64,000 bases of DNA from positions 139,112,663-139,176,662 of the forward strand of contig CM057000.1 of NCBI GenBank assembly GCA_029891345.1, given 5' to 3'. The notes under the pieces were generated by a model, which saw only the letters and a program-made list of their open reading frames with translations, made no database searches and was not told the origin of the DNA. The first letter of the stretch is position 1. Every line of letters begins with the position of its first letter. Shown piece by piece: positions 1-11,515 of the stretch. Source of the stretch: Dryococelus australis (lineage: Eukaryota; Arthropoda; Insecta; Phasmatodea; Phasmatidae). The position numbers and the translations under genes are program-made.

Positions 1-2640
1 ATAACTTATTGATTTACTTTGTTTAGAAAGTTCGTAGGTAAAGGGAAGCATAGTCAAACTACTTTCGTATGTGAAATACTTTCATTTTATTTCATTCAAC
101 GTAGGCGATTGTAAAAATTTCGGTTAAATCTGTCTCGCAAAATCTTGCACATTACTTTATAACACAGATTTTCAAGACTTATTTTAAAAAATCGCCTTGC
201 ATGACGCATTTGTGACTATATATTTTATAGTTCCGAGGTTGCGATAATCAACTTTGGATAACATGGGGTAATGTCTACAGGCATCATCCTTTCCATAATA
301 GGCTAAAATCGCCCGCGGCCAAATAAGTTCGAGGTTCGCAATTAGATTAGCTCGAAACATGGCACGAGTTTCGAAGATATCGCCCATTCAAGTTTTATAC
401 TTGAAAGTTTGTCACTTTTGTTGAAAGTGTTCATGCCCAATTACATGTTTGTGGCTTTGTGCACAGTGGTGTTTTTTTAAAAGTAATTTATGCTTTAAAA
501 TAAGGGATCTCTCATCGATAATATGCAAGTGTTTTAATTGATGTAATGCCGGGACTGTCTGTTCAATTTTGATTGGGAGTGTACTAGTTCAAAGTGGAAC
601 CATATAAGCGAAAATTTATTGTAATATTGTGGTGCCAGACGTATAGGTCATTAATTGCGTACTTGCAAGGAGATTCACTTTATAAAAAAAGAGACAGATG
701 TACATACGTTTTGTTTGTACGCGAAGGAGAAAGCAACTGCTGTTAGGGTAAACGAAAGAAACACGTTAGGGAATTGTTGTATTACTTCGATGTCGACATG
801 TAGTTTATATAACTGAGGATCGTAACAGATGTAAATCTACGTAATTAAATTGGAAAAGAACTTATCCCCGCTGGAAATGCGCAAGATCTGGGACATTAGC
901 TGCAGAACTCGTTCGAAAGGGAAGACGTACAAAGTTTGAAAATGGTCCTGGCACATGCGAAAGAAAAGAAAGAAGATAAAGAAAACAGCGAAATGTTTCC
1001 CCTGCATCTCAGCACAAGCAGAAACTTTCTTTGCCTAAGTACAACTTGAAGAATGGCGTTACTTACCCTGCACCAGAAAGAAATGTATTCATTATCCATA
1101 AAAAAAAAGAATTTAAAATTAAAGTACCTGTTCTTAAAATGAAGGCAAATAAGTTCTTATTTTCCGCGCGATTATTGAACTGCAAAAAAAAAAAAAAAAA
1201 AAACACCTTTCATTCACCGTTGTTTCATTTACTGTAAATATTATCGTTCCTTGTTCCACATTCCAAAATCACAACATTTGTATTTTCGACATGCAATGAT
1301 GCAAAAAAATGTGGGTTCCAAATTTTCTATGCGGGGGAAAAAAAAGTACTGCAATGTCTACATGCTGGGCGGAACTTCGTACAAATATAAAATAATGTAT
1401 TTTTTTTTTTTTTTGGTGGTCAGAATTTTTTAATCTCGATGTCAGTCGAGAATTTCTTCCACGGCTCTTCTATTACCACAGCCTCTTCGCACAGGAATGT
1501 TAACGAATATTTTGCCCCAGTAAAAATATTTCAGGAAAAAGTATATAGATTCGTGCCACTTTTATCCATCATTAACCCAAGTCAATTTTTTTATCTCAGG
1601 GAGAAGTATATTCCACGACGTTCAGTGTTTAAACCATTAGACAGGTGTACGAGATCCATTTGTTGGTTTTGTCAAAAATCACAGAACCAGTTTTTTTTGG
1701 AGATAGATAATTGGATTTATTTTTTCGCTCTTGATGTATACATCTCAGTTGTCCTCTCAGTCCACGTTGGCAGAGTTACCGTCGCGGCTACAAATCATAT
1801 TTCATTAATTTTACTAAGCTTTAAAAAAACGAATTTTTTGTCAGTCAGGGTCTCGTTAAAAATTGTTGCAATAATGCGAATAATGATTCCAAGCTCTAAG
1901 CTAGACAAAACAATAAATAACTAGTAAAGAAATCGTGATAAACGTTTGGTGGATTATGCAAAACTACAAGCCTCTCTGAAAATAGTTCGCTGGGGCACAG
2001 GGCTCATTTGAAAGAGGTGTAGGAACGATAAGCGCAATATTCTGTACAGAAAGTATGTCTCTTCATTTCGTACTTCCTATTGGTCCACGAGCAACCAAGA
2101 AACCCAGTAATTCAGGCAATGCGAAATTTGTTCTCGGATGTGTAAACCAAAAATACCATTCGATTTTAAATTGTAACCAGAAGATATTATACACGGAATA
2201 ACGACGTACTTTACGATTTTAAGACCGATGAAACGAGTCTCAGATACATCTCTTGCCAAAAAAAAAAAAATTAGCTTGGTAAGAATGAACACCTGGTTTC
2301 AGACGAAATTATATAAATACGATGGGAAAAAAATAAGTGATCATAATATTACTACATCACGACAATATTTCGCCCATTTGAGGAACAGAAGAAAGTTACC
2401 TTTTGTATATCTGCGGAGCGCCATCTTCCCGTATATGTGCGTCGAATTGGCGAATTTGATTATCCCATTGTTGTTGCTTAGAAGGCTCAAAATCACCGAC
2501 ACTTCTATAAGGAGCAGATTAGTGTCCCATATGATCTCACAAATTTCCGATGAGCAACAAATCAGGTGACCTGGAAGGCCACAAAACTGTTCAAACATGA
2601 CGTAATTTCTTACGAGGAACGAGACCCATGCACGTACTAG
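1..2640. other. AT-rich sequence, no gene recognised
   Basis: No repeat family, RNA gene or protein domain is recognised here. Poly-A/T runs occur near 1185 and 1401. The longest open frame is 1439-1924 on the plus strand (161 codons). It matches nothing I know, is rich in TTT and ATT codons, and a run this long is not surprising by chance in a window this AT-rich. I do not call it a gene. Confidence 0.6.
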
Positions 2641-2644
2641 TGGA

Positions 2645-2851
2645 GAAATTTGGGCGGCTGTTAACATCGAGGTCTTGAGAGCTGACGAGGGTGAAGCGAG
2701 GTAAGTATGGGGCAGAGAAAACCCGCTGACCAGCGGCAACGTCCGCCACGTTTGTCACGTGCGAAAAATCCGGGAGCGACCCCGTCGGGAATCGAACCCA
2801 TTTAGCCTAGGTGGAAGGCAGGTAGTCTGACCACTGGACCATCGCAGCCCC
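2645..2851 (-). mobile_element. tRNA-derived SINE, main family (copy 1)
   Basis: Read on the minus strand, the copy begins with a tRNA-like head containing a B-box-like GGGTTCGATTCCC (complement at 2787-2799). It runs through a body with CGTGGCGGACG and ends in a tail with CTCAAGACCTCGATGTTAA. The same head, body and tail occur in at least seven other copies in this window. Internal pol III boxes and lack of coding capacity are typical of SINEs, which move with a partner LINE's enzymes. No LINE is visible here. Body differences from the other copies suggest an older insertion. Confidence 0.85.
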
Positions 2852-2981
2852 ACGCGCGGGTGAACATTGTATTGTTGTAAGATGGCCGTTGGGCACTCAA
2901 TATTATAAATGCCGAATACATGACGCGGTACAATGTCTTAAAAATTACGCTGTGCATTCAGTGGCCCTTGTATCACTACTA

Positions 2982-3740
2982 CACTGAGAAAAAACCGAAC
3001 AAAATATTCGTTTGTAGAGGGCCAAATATATATTTAGTTACCCTAACAAAATATATTCCTGAGCAAACAGAATTCGAAAAGAAACAAAATTTACCTTTGG
3101 TCGTCCAACAAAATATAGGCCTATGTTCGAATAAACAAAATCTCTGTGTTGGACCAAATTAAATTACACTGTTAAATAATTTTTTGTTGAATGGACTGTA
3201 CATATTTGTTTGGCCACTCATTTGATTGTTTCGTTTGAAAATACAGCTCGAGAGTTTGTTTGTATTTCCTGTGACAATTAGAATATAGCAACCGTGTTTG
3301 TTAGTGCATATATTGATGCTTAACAATCGCATAAACACATTAATAAAACAATGCAACAAGAAACTGACAAGTAAAACTATAAAACTTGAAACATTTGTTT
3401 CCACACGTTGCCTTATATTTAAAGTATGTATAAATAATAGTTTCCTACCTTGACAGTTGTCACGTTAGCATAGGTTACTAAGGCACGGGCGCAGGTAAGC
3501 CAGGTTCAAAACTTACGCGAACTTGTAAAGTTCATTTGCATCGGCCCAAACTGTTTAATGTATGTGCAGCGAAACAAATATTTAGCTGCACGGACAAAAT
3601 CTTACAGTTTGGGGCAACCAAATGTGAACAACAAAATAATATGGTTTCAGCAACAAAATATTTCATTGCCTCTATACAAACAAATAATTTTGTTGCGCCA
3701 AACAAATCTTGTTTGATTCAATAAAACCGTTTACTCAGTG
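2982..3740. mobile_element. CACTG-ended inverted-repeat element, 759 bp
   Basis: The left end CACTGAGAAAAAACCG mirrors the right end, which reads CACTGAGTAAACGG on the other strand. Both sides are flanked by TA, consistent with a 2-bp target duplication. The interior has no reading frame of interest but many short AACAAAATATT/CAAACAAAT motifs. These are shared with the 232-bp element at 10221-10452. I infer a non-autonomous DNA transposon; the superfamily is unassigned. Confidence 0.6.
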
Positions 3741-3788
3741 TAGCGGCAAACCACGGAAATTTTATCTCTTCCAGACCATCCCGCTGGT

Positions 3789-4173
3789 ATAGGCTGTTCA
3801 TGGTAAAATGAGCACTTTTGAAAGTCCTGCTTAAGATCTACTTGTATGCATGTTGTGTATTCTTCCGCCTTATAAAATATTAACATTGTTATGGGCCTCA
3901 TCGCTTTTATTCATGCTGATTTTTACACTTCGGTGGATTAAAATTAAAAAAAAAAAAAAAAAAAGCAGTGAAAGAAATAATTTAAGGTTTCACAAATGGT
4001 TGCGTGACATTTTGTATTCAACGTTAAGATATGGAACTATTTTCCACTCTTCGTTACCAGCTTTACTGGGCGCATGCCACTCAATTCGCCCCTTAAAATA
4101 TATGCAGGCAGGAACGGGGACATTTTTTTATGAGGTTTATTTCAAAAGTGGTCACTTTATCGCGAACAGCTTT
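3789..4173 (+). mobile_element. TGTTCACGG MITE, long form (copy A1)
   Basis: Terminal inverted repeats of about 30 bp, TAGGCTGTTCACGGTAAAGT followed by GAGCACTTTTGA in consensus, bound a ~400-bp interior with a poly-A tract. Interior landmarks such as TGCTTAAGATCTACTTGTAT and GTTAAGATATGGAACTA recur in seven or more other copies. No coding capacity. The flanks fit insertion at TA, which would suit a Tc1/mariner-type partner, but that is inference. Confidence 0.8.
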
Positions 4174-5263
4174 TACATACGTGACGCCAGAGCTCTCTGG
4201 AGGCGAACATTTTTAGTTTTCAAAAATACAAGTACACGAGCTTCCAAACTTGAGTAGAGCAAACCTAAGAGAACGCGAATACCTGCTTGATGAACGAATT
4301 TGAGTCGGCGGTGTAGAAACAAACAAAGGAACTAGTTGTTGAGTGATGAAACTGAGAGTCGATATGTTTGGTCCCGGCATACTCGAAGAAGATAGATTAA
4401 ACACCTGCCACAATATTCGTGACGTGTAATGACGTAGTAAACAACTACGAATTTACTTCTCTAATATTCCGACTTTCAGCAGAATACTAGTGAAATGTAA
4501 ATGCATTGCAAGTCGCTAAGAAACATTGTCAGCAATGCGATGACCCAATGCTTGTAAACTAGGCGTACTTCCTCTGTGGATACTTATACCTATCTACTCT
4601 GTGACGGGCTCGCTGCCAAACTTGACAAACGAAAATCAGTACCAAACAAATAACCGAAATGATTTTATAATTTACCTGTTAATATTACCCAATTTGTTAT
4701 TATAGTGTTTTGTTATTAGCAATTAATTTGGTATTAGTGTCCAAGAACTATGTTTTTATTATGCATACCCATAGGCAATTTAAGAATCAGGATGCCTTTT
4801 TTTATGATTATTTATCAAGAGATGATTTGTGTACTAATGGATTGCTTTGATTCCACTGTATTTTTGTAGCCCAGTATGTGCCATGTGAAGGTGGTTGTAA
4901 TCAACGGCCTACAAGAGAAATTACAAATATGCCGCAGTGTTGAAATTTCTTTGTTTTTAAAGTAAAAAATAATTAAATAAATAGTCAAATAAAATTGTAA
5001 TATAAGTAACTGATAAAATTATTAATTAATCAATTACAAGTTAACAATAAAAATTGAAAACAATTAAAATAATAATTAATAATGACAAAGTTAATTATTA
5101 TATAAAAAAGTTATGCAATAAAAAGATCCGATGTTCAGAAATATTTTTATTATAACAGAAATGAATATAAGTATTAATAAATACATCAGTTAGTACTTGA
5201 AGGAATAAATAAAGTTAATTAAATAACAAATATTGAGATAAACTTTACTACCTGTACGTCACT
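4174..5263. other. AT-rich sequence, nothing recognised
   Basis: The stretch becomes extremely AT-rich from about 4940 to 5230, with strings of AATTAATAA-like sequence. No open frame, RNA gene or repeat family is identified. Confidence 0.6.
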
Positions 5264-5275
5264 TTTATGAAGTTG

Positions 5276-5343
<68 letters not shown>

Positions 5344-5525
5344 GTAGCAACTTCATAATATATATATATATATGTAGCAACTTCATAATATATATATATG
5401 TAGCAACTTCATAATATATATTTATGTAGCAACTTCATAATATATATTTATGTAGCAACTTCATAATATATATTTATGTAGCAACTCCATAATATATATT
5501 TATGTAGCAACTCCATAAATATATA
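5264..5525. repeat. CA/TA microsatellite plus 26-bp minisatellite with fold-back symmetry
   Basis: A perfect CA tract (5278-5326) runs into a TA tract and then about seven copies of a 25-30-bp unit containing TGTAGCAACTTCATAATATA. Spacing of TAGCAAC is 30, 27, 26, 25, 26 and 26 bp. Just left of the CA tract lies TATGAAGTTGTTAC, the complement of the unit core, so one inverted copy sits on the other side of the dinucleotide run. Later copies carry a C for T change (CAACTCC), giving a polarity of divergence. Confidence 0.9.
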
Positions 5526-7893
5526 TAGATGTATTTTTGTGCATGTGCATATATACCTGCACATGTATATAAACGTACGGAAACGTTTTGTTTCACATGG
5601 CCAGCGATAGTTCAGATCATGCGCGACTTCTACCCCTAAAAAGATGCAAATTTCCGGGTTTGGCGAGGGGGAGTGAGGGGTATATTTGTCCTTTAATTTT
5701 ATAATTGTGAGACACGCACGTCTAAAAATACTTACGTGGTCTCTATATTTTCCCCTCAGCTCCTATTCTACCGGCGCTACAAGCTGGTTGACCTGCAACA
5801 CGTGCCTCGTAACGAGCATTTATGTCGCAGGAAGAAATTTTATTCAGCACTGCGTAACATGCAAAAACACTTAAAATCGATTTAAATTTATGATGGTACT
5901 TACAATTTATGCATTCGAAACACTTTCATGTGCTTGAAGATCATCGCTGAAGTGGACTTCACTGCCCGATGTAGCACAAGGACATAAAATTAAAATGTTC
6001 ACGACCGAACGACGAGCAGCGATGTGTTGTTTCGTCCAGCTCATAGAACACTGCGTAGGGGTGGTCGTGCCGGTGTGGAGTGGAGCTTTAGCGCGTGTCC
6101 GATAGAGGGCAGGCGTGTTCCTTCTTCAAGTGTACCAGAAAGAAAACTTCAATACGATTTGTTGGTTCAAATATTTGGACTTGACGTAGTAATTGGTGTA
6201 TTGTTCTGACCCCTCTAAGAGGTTAGTTGTTTTCTCCATAGAGATCAATGCATTTTTATGTTAGCAGATTGTTCGATAACATGTGGGATTCGTTTTAACT
6301 CTTCTAAGGTTCAATGTTGTGATCACTCCATGCTTCGCTATTGGTGGATGAATAATGTAACCCCTATAACCAGTCAATGACCTGCAAATCCAAGAAATTG
6401 GTCAGACACTTGGAATCGAGAGAGGGCTTCCGCATGGAGAAACAGGTCAGGTAGCTTGGTTATTTGTTATTTCGTAATATAATACCTTTCAGAGTGCAGG
6501 AACGTCACTTCTACGTGTTTAGTCATTTACATTGCAGTCAGGATAATTTTGAAATAGAACAATTTAATGATGCCTACTCAAACTTGTTGGAATCAAGCTT
6601 CAATTTCCTTTGACAAAGTCAGTGTTTGGTGAAATGCTTGGAACAGACTTATTAACTTGAAACATAATGTTAATTTTATAACTTAACAAAAATTTTGTTT
6701 GTGCTACTTCTCTGTCATTTTGGTAGATTGAATAGGGGCAGCGATGGTTTTGTTAAGCCCACCATTTTGGCAGGAATGTTAAGAAAATTAATGTAGCTTC
6801 GGCAATTTTAAACTTTTCCTATTTATTTTACTTTGCAATAATATATGGTTTTGCAGGTGCGAGTAACAAATAATCTCACTAAAGTTTACCTAAAAGTATT
6901 ACAGACCTGTTGTAGTGGCCACGATCACCTGAAATGGCCAGTAGGAAAAAAAAACTATCGTTTGGTGTTAATGATGTTTTTATTGTGATCATTTAATTTG
7001 TGTAGTTGAAATAATTGGCCGCAAGGATAGGCAGAGGTTTTATTGGTGGTAAAATCTTGGTAATTTTAATATGCGTTGTTATGGAGGTGCAGTAAAATTT
7101 GGATTTGTGCATATAAATTAAAAAATGTTTGTGTATGCACAAATGCTCAACACTGTACCTGATGTTTGAGTGTAATCCGATATCGTGTTGAAAATGTAAA
7201 AACAGCTTGAATAAATGCAAAGATACTAGAAATGAGTAAGTTTATGGTGCCATGTGAAATTAACTTTTCCTAAACGGATATTAGAGTTGGTGCCAGATGA
7301 CAGACACCAAGATATGATTGAATTCAGATAGTCACGTGTCATAAAATTATTGTAAAAGGGTAAAGTGACTTGTTATTATCAGGATTTGAGTACATTTGTC
7401 ATGCCACAGATGTTTATTTTGCTCAATAAAAAAATATAATTTGGGCTTGGGAGGTCTCAGGAATGATTATTGTTGTGGATGCCACGTGCATTAAAGATTT
7501 TATGTAAGTTCAAAGTTCTCTATATACAATTTTTAACTGTTTGTATTTCGTGTGATATGAGAAAAGATAAGAAGCAGTATTGAATATAGTGCAATTATTT
7601 AAAGTTGGTCTTTCATCTGTGTGGAATAGTGCTAACCTTGTTTATTTTCAGATGATTTTCGCTGTGCTTGTTACGAATGACCACAATATTTTTGCTTATG
7701 TTGGTTTCCCCTTATCTTTATCATGCTAAAAAAAATACTGGTGGTTAGTATTGTTTTGAAATTGCGTCCTTGAGGTGTCCTGGGCGATTACAGGGGACCT
7801 CAATTGTTTCTTGTACTCTTATTTGGTCACATAGATTTCTGTTAGACATCGTTATATATATATCATTTTAACAATTTAGTGGATTATCGTTAC
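5526..7893. other. No recognised gene or repeat
   Basis: Mixed sequence with a slightly GC-richer patch around 5590-6160. Short open frames such as 6024-6209 show no recognisable protein features. From 6240 the sequence is AT-rich with no repeat family I could link to another part of the window. Confidence 0.5.
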
Positions 7894-8310
7894 TATAGTC
7901 TGTTATCGGCAAAGTGCGCAAATTTGAAATCAACCTTTGAAAAATGCCACTGCCCCTAGAGTCAATAATTTTAACGAACGCAGCAGCTAGCGTGCGCCTA
8001 GTAAAGTTGGTAACGACAAAGGGATAAAAGTTCCTTGACTTAACGTTTGGAAATATTTAGGTATTTGTGAATATTGATATTATTTCATTTGCGTATCTAT
8101 ACTTAATTCAATGCATGTGTCAGAATTAGCAAGTTTTGTAAAACATTTGCTTCCCTAATAACTCTACAGTTTAATTTAATCGACGTATAAATAAAGTGCT
8201 CGGGCGTGTCGCAATGCTAATTTTACGTATAACAAAAACGAGGAGAATGTGCACATAAGATCTTTAGCAGGGCTTAGAAAAGTGCTCAATTTGCTGTTAT
8301 GGTGTTATGG
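7894..8310 (-). mobile_element. TGTTCACGG MITE, long form, decayed (copy A2)
   Basis: Opposite orientation to 3789-4173. Recognisable landmarks are TATAGTCTGTTATCGGCAAA at the left, GCGCCTAGTAAAGTTGGTAA internally, and GCAGGGCTTAGAAAAGTGCT near the right end. Many substitutions make this one of the oldest copies in the window. Confidence 0.7.
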
Positions 8311-8871
8311 TCCATCCTACTGGAATTTAATAGGGACGCATATGTTTTCTGGTTTACGATACCAACAATTTTAATTCAGGGTTTTTAACATTGCAGTTCT
8401 ATTATGTTGAAGTTTTAAATTTTAATGTTATGTGTTTTAGATAGTAATTCTAAATTATTTTGTATTACATGTTATTGCTCTTGATAAATGAATTGTATCT
8501 TATATAAATGATATCGCGAGAGGGAGATAGGATCAGGTTGAATGCCTCCTCGTGGCTCCTCGCGGTAACTGGCGATTCCAGGCAAACGGGCCAACTTTCC
8601 CGCCCACGGGGATTCTCAAGCGACATTATTAAACGAATTTTAAGTTTGGAATTTTATAATGATGCGTACGTTTTGATTTAAAAAAATTAAATATTTATTG
8701 TAAATGTTTTGCTATTTTAATCATAAAACGTTCCCTTGGTGGTAATGTATTGGTTTTAAAATTATAACTTGCATGGACATGTATTAAGTTTAATATCTCG
8801 GAGAAAATTGTGCTGTATAGGAAGACCCGGAGGGCCTGAAAGCTAATACGGTCATGGTATTAAATACTTCT
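8311..8871. other. No recognised feature
   Basis: AT-rich sequence with one GC-richer island near 8510-8630 (GCTCCTCGCGGTAACTGG). No repeat or coding assignment is supported. Confidence 0.5.
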
Positions 8872-9229
8872 TATGGTCTATTCATTGTTATTCACAACTT
8901 TCCTGAAGCCCTGCTAAGATTCTGCTTTCAGTCTATCGCGCCGCCTTCTACAAACGAAGTTTAACATTGTCAAAATGACATCAAATGGACAACGCACTCC
9001 ATTTGTGCGCATTGTATTCAATACAATTCGGATCAGAACTATTTCTGACTAGGCTTTACCGACACATCTAATTTCTGCCTGTTTTATTAATATAAATAAA
9101 AATCAATTATTTAAATTTATTGATAAAAAATAAAACATTTTTATGTTAACAGAAATATACAACCCTTGTTGATACTCGATTAAATTAGAAAACACCCAAA
9201 CAATTTGTGTGAGGGATGGTTTTCCGAAG
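8872..9229 (+). mobile_element. Third MITE family, about 360-390 bp (copy C1)
   Basis: Shares with 12205-12598 and 32860-33179 a GCACTCCATTTGTGCGC-like core, an AT-rich centre with ATAAATCAATTAT, and TTTTATGTTAACAGA. Its ends resemble TATAGTCCATTCACGGTT. The right end runs directly into the next MITE at 9233, so the two share the GGATATAG junction. No coding capacity. Confidence 0.6.
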
Positions 9230-9232
9230 GAT

Positions 9233-9474
9233 ATAGGCTATTCACGGTAAAGTGGGCACTTGTTAAGACCCTGCTAAATTTATCCTTTCAATTAATTTCT
9301 AGCTTTCCGCCGCTTTTTAATGTAAACACTTTAATATGACTAATAAACACAGTGTATACATTTCACCACTCTCAAAAATCAACGTCTCAGACTGCAATAA
9401 AACATATTTATTATGGGTTAATGCTATTTGGGAGGGCCTTAAGAACTGTTCACTTTACTGTGAACAGCCTGTAG
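9233..9474 (+). mobile_element. TGTTCACGG MITE, short form (copy B1)
   Basis: Same terminal inverted repeat as the long form but a different, ~190-bp interior with AATAAACACAGTGTATA and AAACATATTTATT. Left end TAGGCTATTCACGGTAAAGT; right end ACTTTACTGTGAACAGCCTG. The two forms share ends but not middles, as expected if one transposase moves both. Confidence 0.85.
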
Positions 9475-9885
9475 ATTAAAAAAAACGTTTCAATATACTG
9501 GGAATAGGCTACAACAGCCGTTATATATTTTACCTTTTGGTCGTTGCTTCCAAGTTGCTGTAGAAGAAATAACATTGATGTAAACGTCGGCAGATGAGAG
9601 CTGGTCACGAATACCTGGAGCCAGTGACGCGACCTTTGGCTCGTGCGGTCGGCCAGCCCACGAGAGATGCCGTCGGCGCCTTGAGGACGGAATAAGACGA
9701 CGACGAGGCATTATTATATCTCGCACGGTGCTGAAATAGCGCGTCTAGCCGCAGCCCGCGTCGGGAGATGCAGATAACGAGGCGGAGGTATGCTGGCTTC
9801 TTGCCCAGTGGCCACACCTCTCTCACCGGACTTGCGTGGCTTCAGCTTCTGTGCGGGGAGCGCAGGGGTAGGGTGCGCGTGTCGC
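9475..9885. other. GC-rich patch of unknown nature
   Basis: From about 9590 to 9800 the base composition is clearly richer in G and C, with many CpG dinucleotides. Overlapping minus-strand frames (9490-9726, 9605-9826) are arginine/serine-rich and resemble no family I know. It could be an unlisted repeat, a regulatory island or an exon remnant. Confidence 0.35.
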
Positions 9886-10113
9886 ATGTGGAGGAGAAGA
9901 GTCTTGAGAGCCGATGGGGGGCGATCGAAATGAGCACGGAGCATCGCCGGGATGAAAAGGGTAAGGGGGACGGGAGATCCCGCCGACCAACGGCATCGTC
10001 CGGGACGATTACCACACGCAAGAATCCGGAGTGACCCGGCCGGGGATTGAACCCGGATCGCCATGGTGGGGGGGGGGGGGCGAGCCGGCTGACCGCTCAG
10101 CCACCGTGGCCGC
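9886..10113 (-). mobile_element. tRNA-derived SINE, main family (copy 2)
   Basis: Minus-strand head GCCACGGTGGCTGAGCGG (complement near 10095-10112) carries a full A-box TGGCTGAGCGG. The B-box-like GGGTTCAATCCC lies near 10042-10053. The body contains GGACGATGCCGTTGGTCGG and the tail ends at about 9886. A G-run at 10070-10081 sits in the head, where other copies have GGGAGGCGAG. This is one of the best-preserved copies. Confidence 0.9.
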
Positions 10114-10116
10114 ACG

Positions 10117-10563
10117 TGGAGGAGAAGATTTGAGGTCTTGTGAGCCGGTGAGCACCGCAGGAATGCGAGGGTGGTGGAAATTGGGATATCCCCGAGAAGA
10201 CCCGCAGACTAGCGGCATCGCACTGGCAAAAGTTCCTCCAACAAAATATTTTGTTGACTAAACCGTTTCTGAAATGCAACAAACCAGATTTTGTTTACCT
10301 AACGGAATATACTCTTGAACTTACCATACTGTTTACTTAGGCAAACGAAATCTGCCTGGCAGCCATATATTTGTTTGAATAAATTGTGTACATAACGTTC
10401 GGCCATGTACAAACAAATGTAGTGTTGGTCCAAACGGACGTTTCTCGCAGTGCGTCCGGCACGATTACCACGTGCGAAAAACCTGGAAGTGACTGCCGGC
10501 AGTGGAATCTTGCCCACCTTGCTGGGAGGCGAGTGCTCTAGCCACTGGGCTCCGGCGGCCCCG
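10117..10563 (-). mobile_element. tRNA-derived SINE, main family (copy 3), split by an insertion
   Basis: The head and first body half lie at 10453-10563 and the second half and tail at 10117-10220, in tandem with copy 2. Between them sits a 232-bp CACTG-ended element. Removing 10221-10452 plus one CG restores the normal SINE body order, as checked against the uninterrupted copy 2, where GGCATCGTCCGG is continuous near 9991. Confidence 0.9.
10221..10452. mobile_element. CACTG-ended inverted-repeat element, 232 bp
   Basis: Ends are CACTGGCAAAAGTT and, on the other strand, CACTGCGAGAAACG. It is flanked on both sides by CG, and the SINE it interrupts normally has a single CG there, so the target duplication is 2 bp. 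Interior motifs AACAAAATATTTTGTTGAC and TTTACTTAGGC relate it to 2982-3740. It is short and non-coding, hence a MITE. Confidence 0.85.
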
Positions 10564-10599
10564 TCACATGTGCTCAGCCACCGCTGCCCCCGCTTGAAT

Positions 10600-10722
10600 C
10601 TAGTTACGAGGATCATGGTAGTGTTAATGTTACATACGGTGGAAGAATACACAACGTGCATAAAAGAAGATCTTCAGCAGGGCTTCCAAAAGTGCTCAGT
10701 TTTATCGTGCACAGACACTACT
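10600..10722 (-). mobile_element. TGTTCACGG MITE, long form, fragment
   Basis: Matches the complement of the first ~120 bp of the long form: GGTGGAAGAATACACAACG, then GATCTTCAGCAGGGCTTCC, then AAAAGTGCTCAGTTTTATCG. It stops before the middle of the element and lies head to head with the next copy. Confidence 0.75.
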
Positions 10723-10748
10723 GTAAATCGAGCAATTTGGTGAGTCGT

Positions 10749-11515
10749 GCTCAGATTTACTTGTGTGCACATTATGTATTTTTCCACCGCATGTGACATA
10801 CAGTATCACGGGCCTTATCACTTTATTCGTGTATCACTTAAGTGAAACTGTGATAAGAACGAGAACACAGAAAAAAAAAAAACCAGTCCTGTATTCAGAA
10901 ATGATTACCCAGCACTTCTGATTCAACGTAAAGACATGGAATTATTTTCTCTCCGTCGTTTCTGACTTCGCTGGACGCATGAGTCAGGCCGTTTTCTAAT
11001 TCGTTTCGAGTTTCGTTTTTAGTAATTTGTACTCAGAATCTTGTAAGGGTTAGTCAGAAAACGACGACATTCAAGTGTTCTTAAAATGAACAGTAATTTC
11101 TCCCGAAAGTTTCTCGAGGGCCGTTTAAAGTATACATTACCAAAATAAAACCAATTTGACGTGAAATTGTCACTTAACAGAAACCGCTCCGTGAGAAAAT
11201 ACCTATTTCAAGAATATTTCAGCAACTAGCTTTGTGAAATATATATCGTGAGTACAATACACATTGTTTAATCCAATAACTTATTTTATAATGTATATTT
11301 AAACTAATATGGCGGAGGTTTGGTAATTCGCATTTTGTAATTTGTCAGCTACAAGTCGAGGAAACGCAAAGAGAAAATTACAAAAAATACGTCATAGGTT
11401 TTGTAGACAAAGCGGGTCACGTGACCATTTCGCAAATAAGAAGTTGCCAATTGGAACTCGGACTCGGTGTGCCCGTTTAAATACACGCAGGTAGGGGCAG
11501 TGAATTTTTCAAATG
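10749..11515 (+). mobile_element. TGTTCACGG MITE, long form, interrupted
   Basis: Long-form sequence runs from about 10749 to 10982 and resumes at about 11459 with CTCGGTGTGCCCGTTTAAAT, CACGCAGGTAGGGGCAGTGA. About 470 bp of unrelated sequence lies between, beginning GTCAGGCCGTTTTC. No convincing inverted ends were found for the insert, so it could be an insertion or a rearrangement. Both outer terminal repeats are missing or unreadable. Confidence 0.6.

Noticed and set aside
1439..1924. 161-codon plus-strand frame as a gene
   Set aside because: No recognisable domain, AT-driven codon use, and about the length expected for the longest chance frame in a window of this size.
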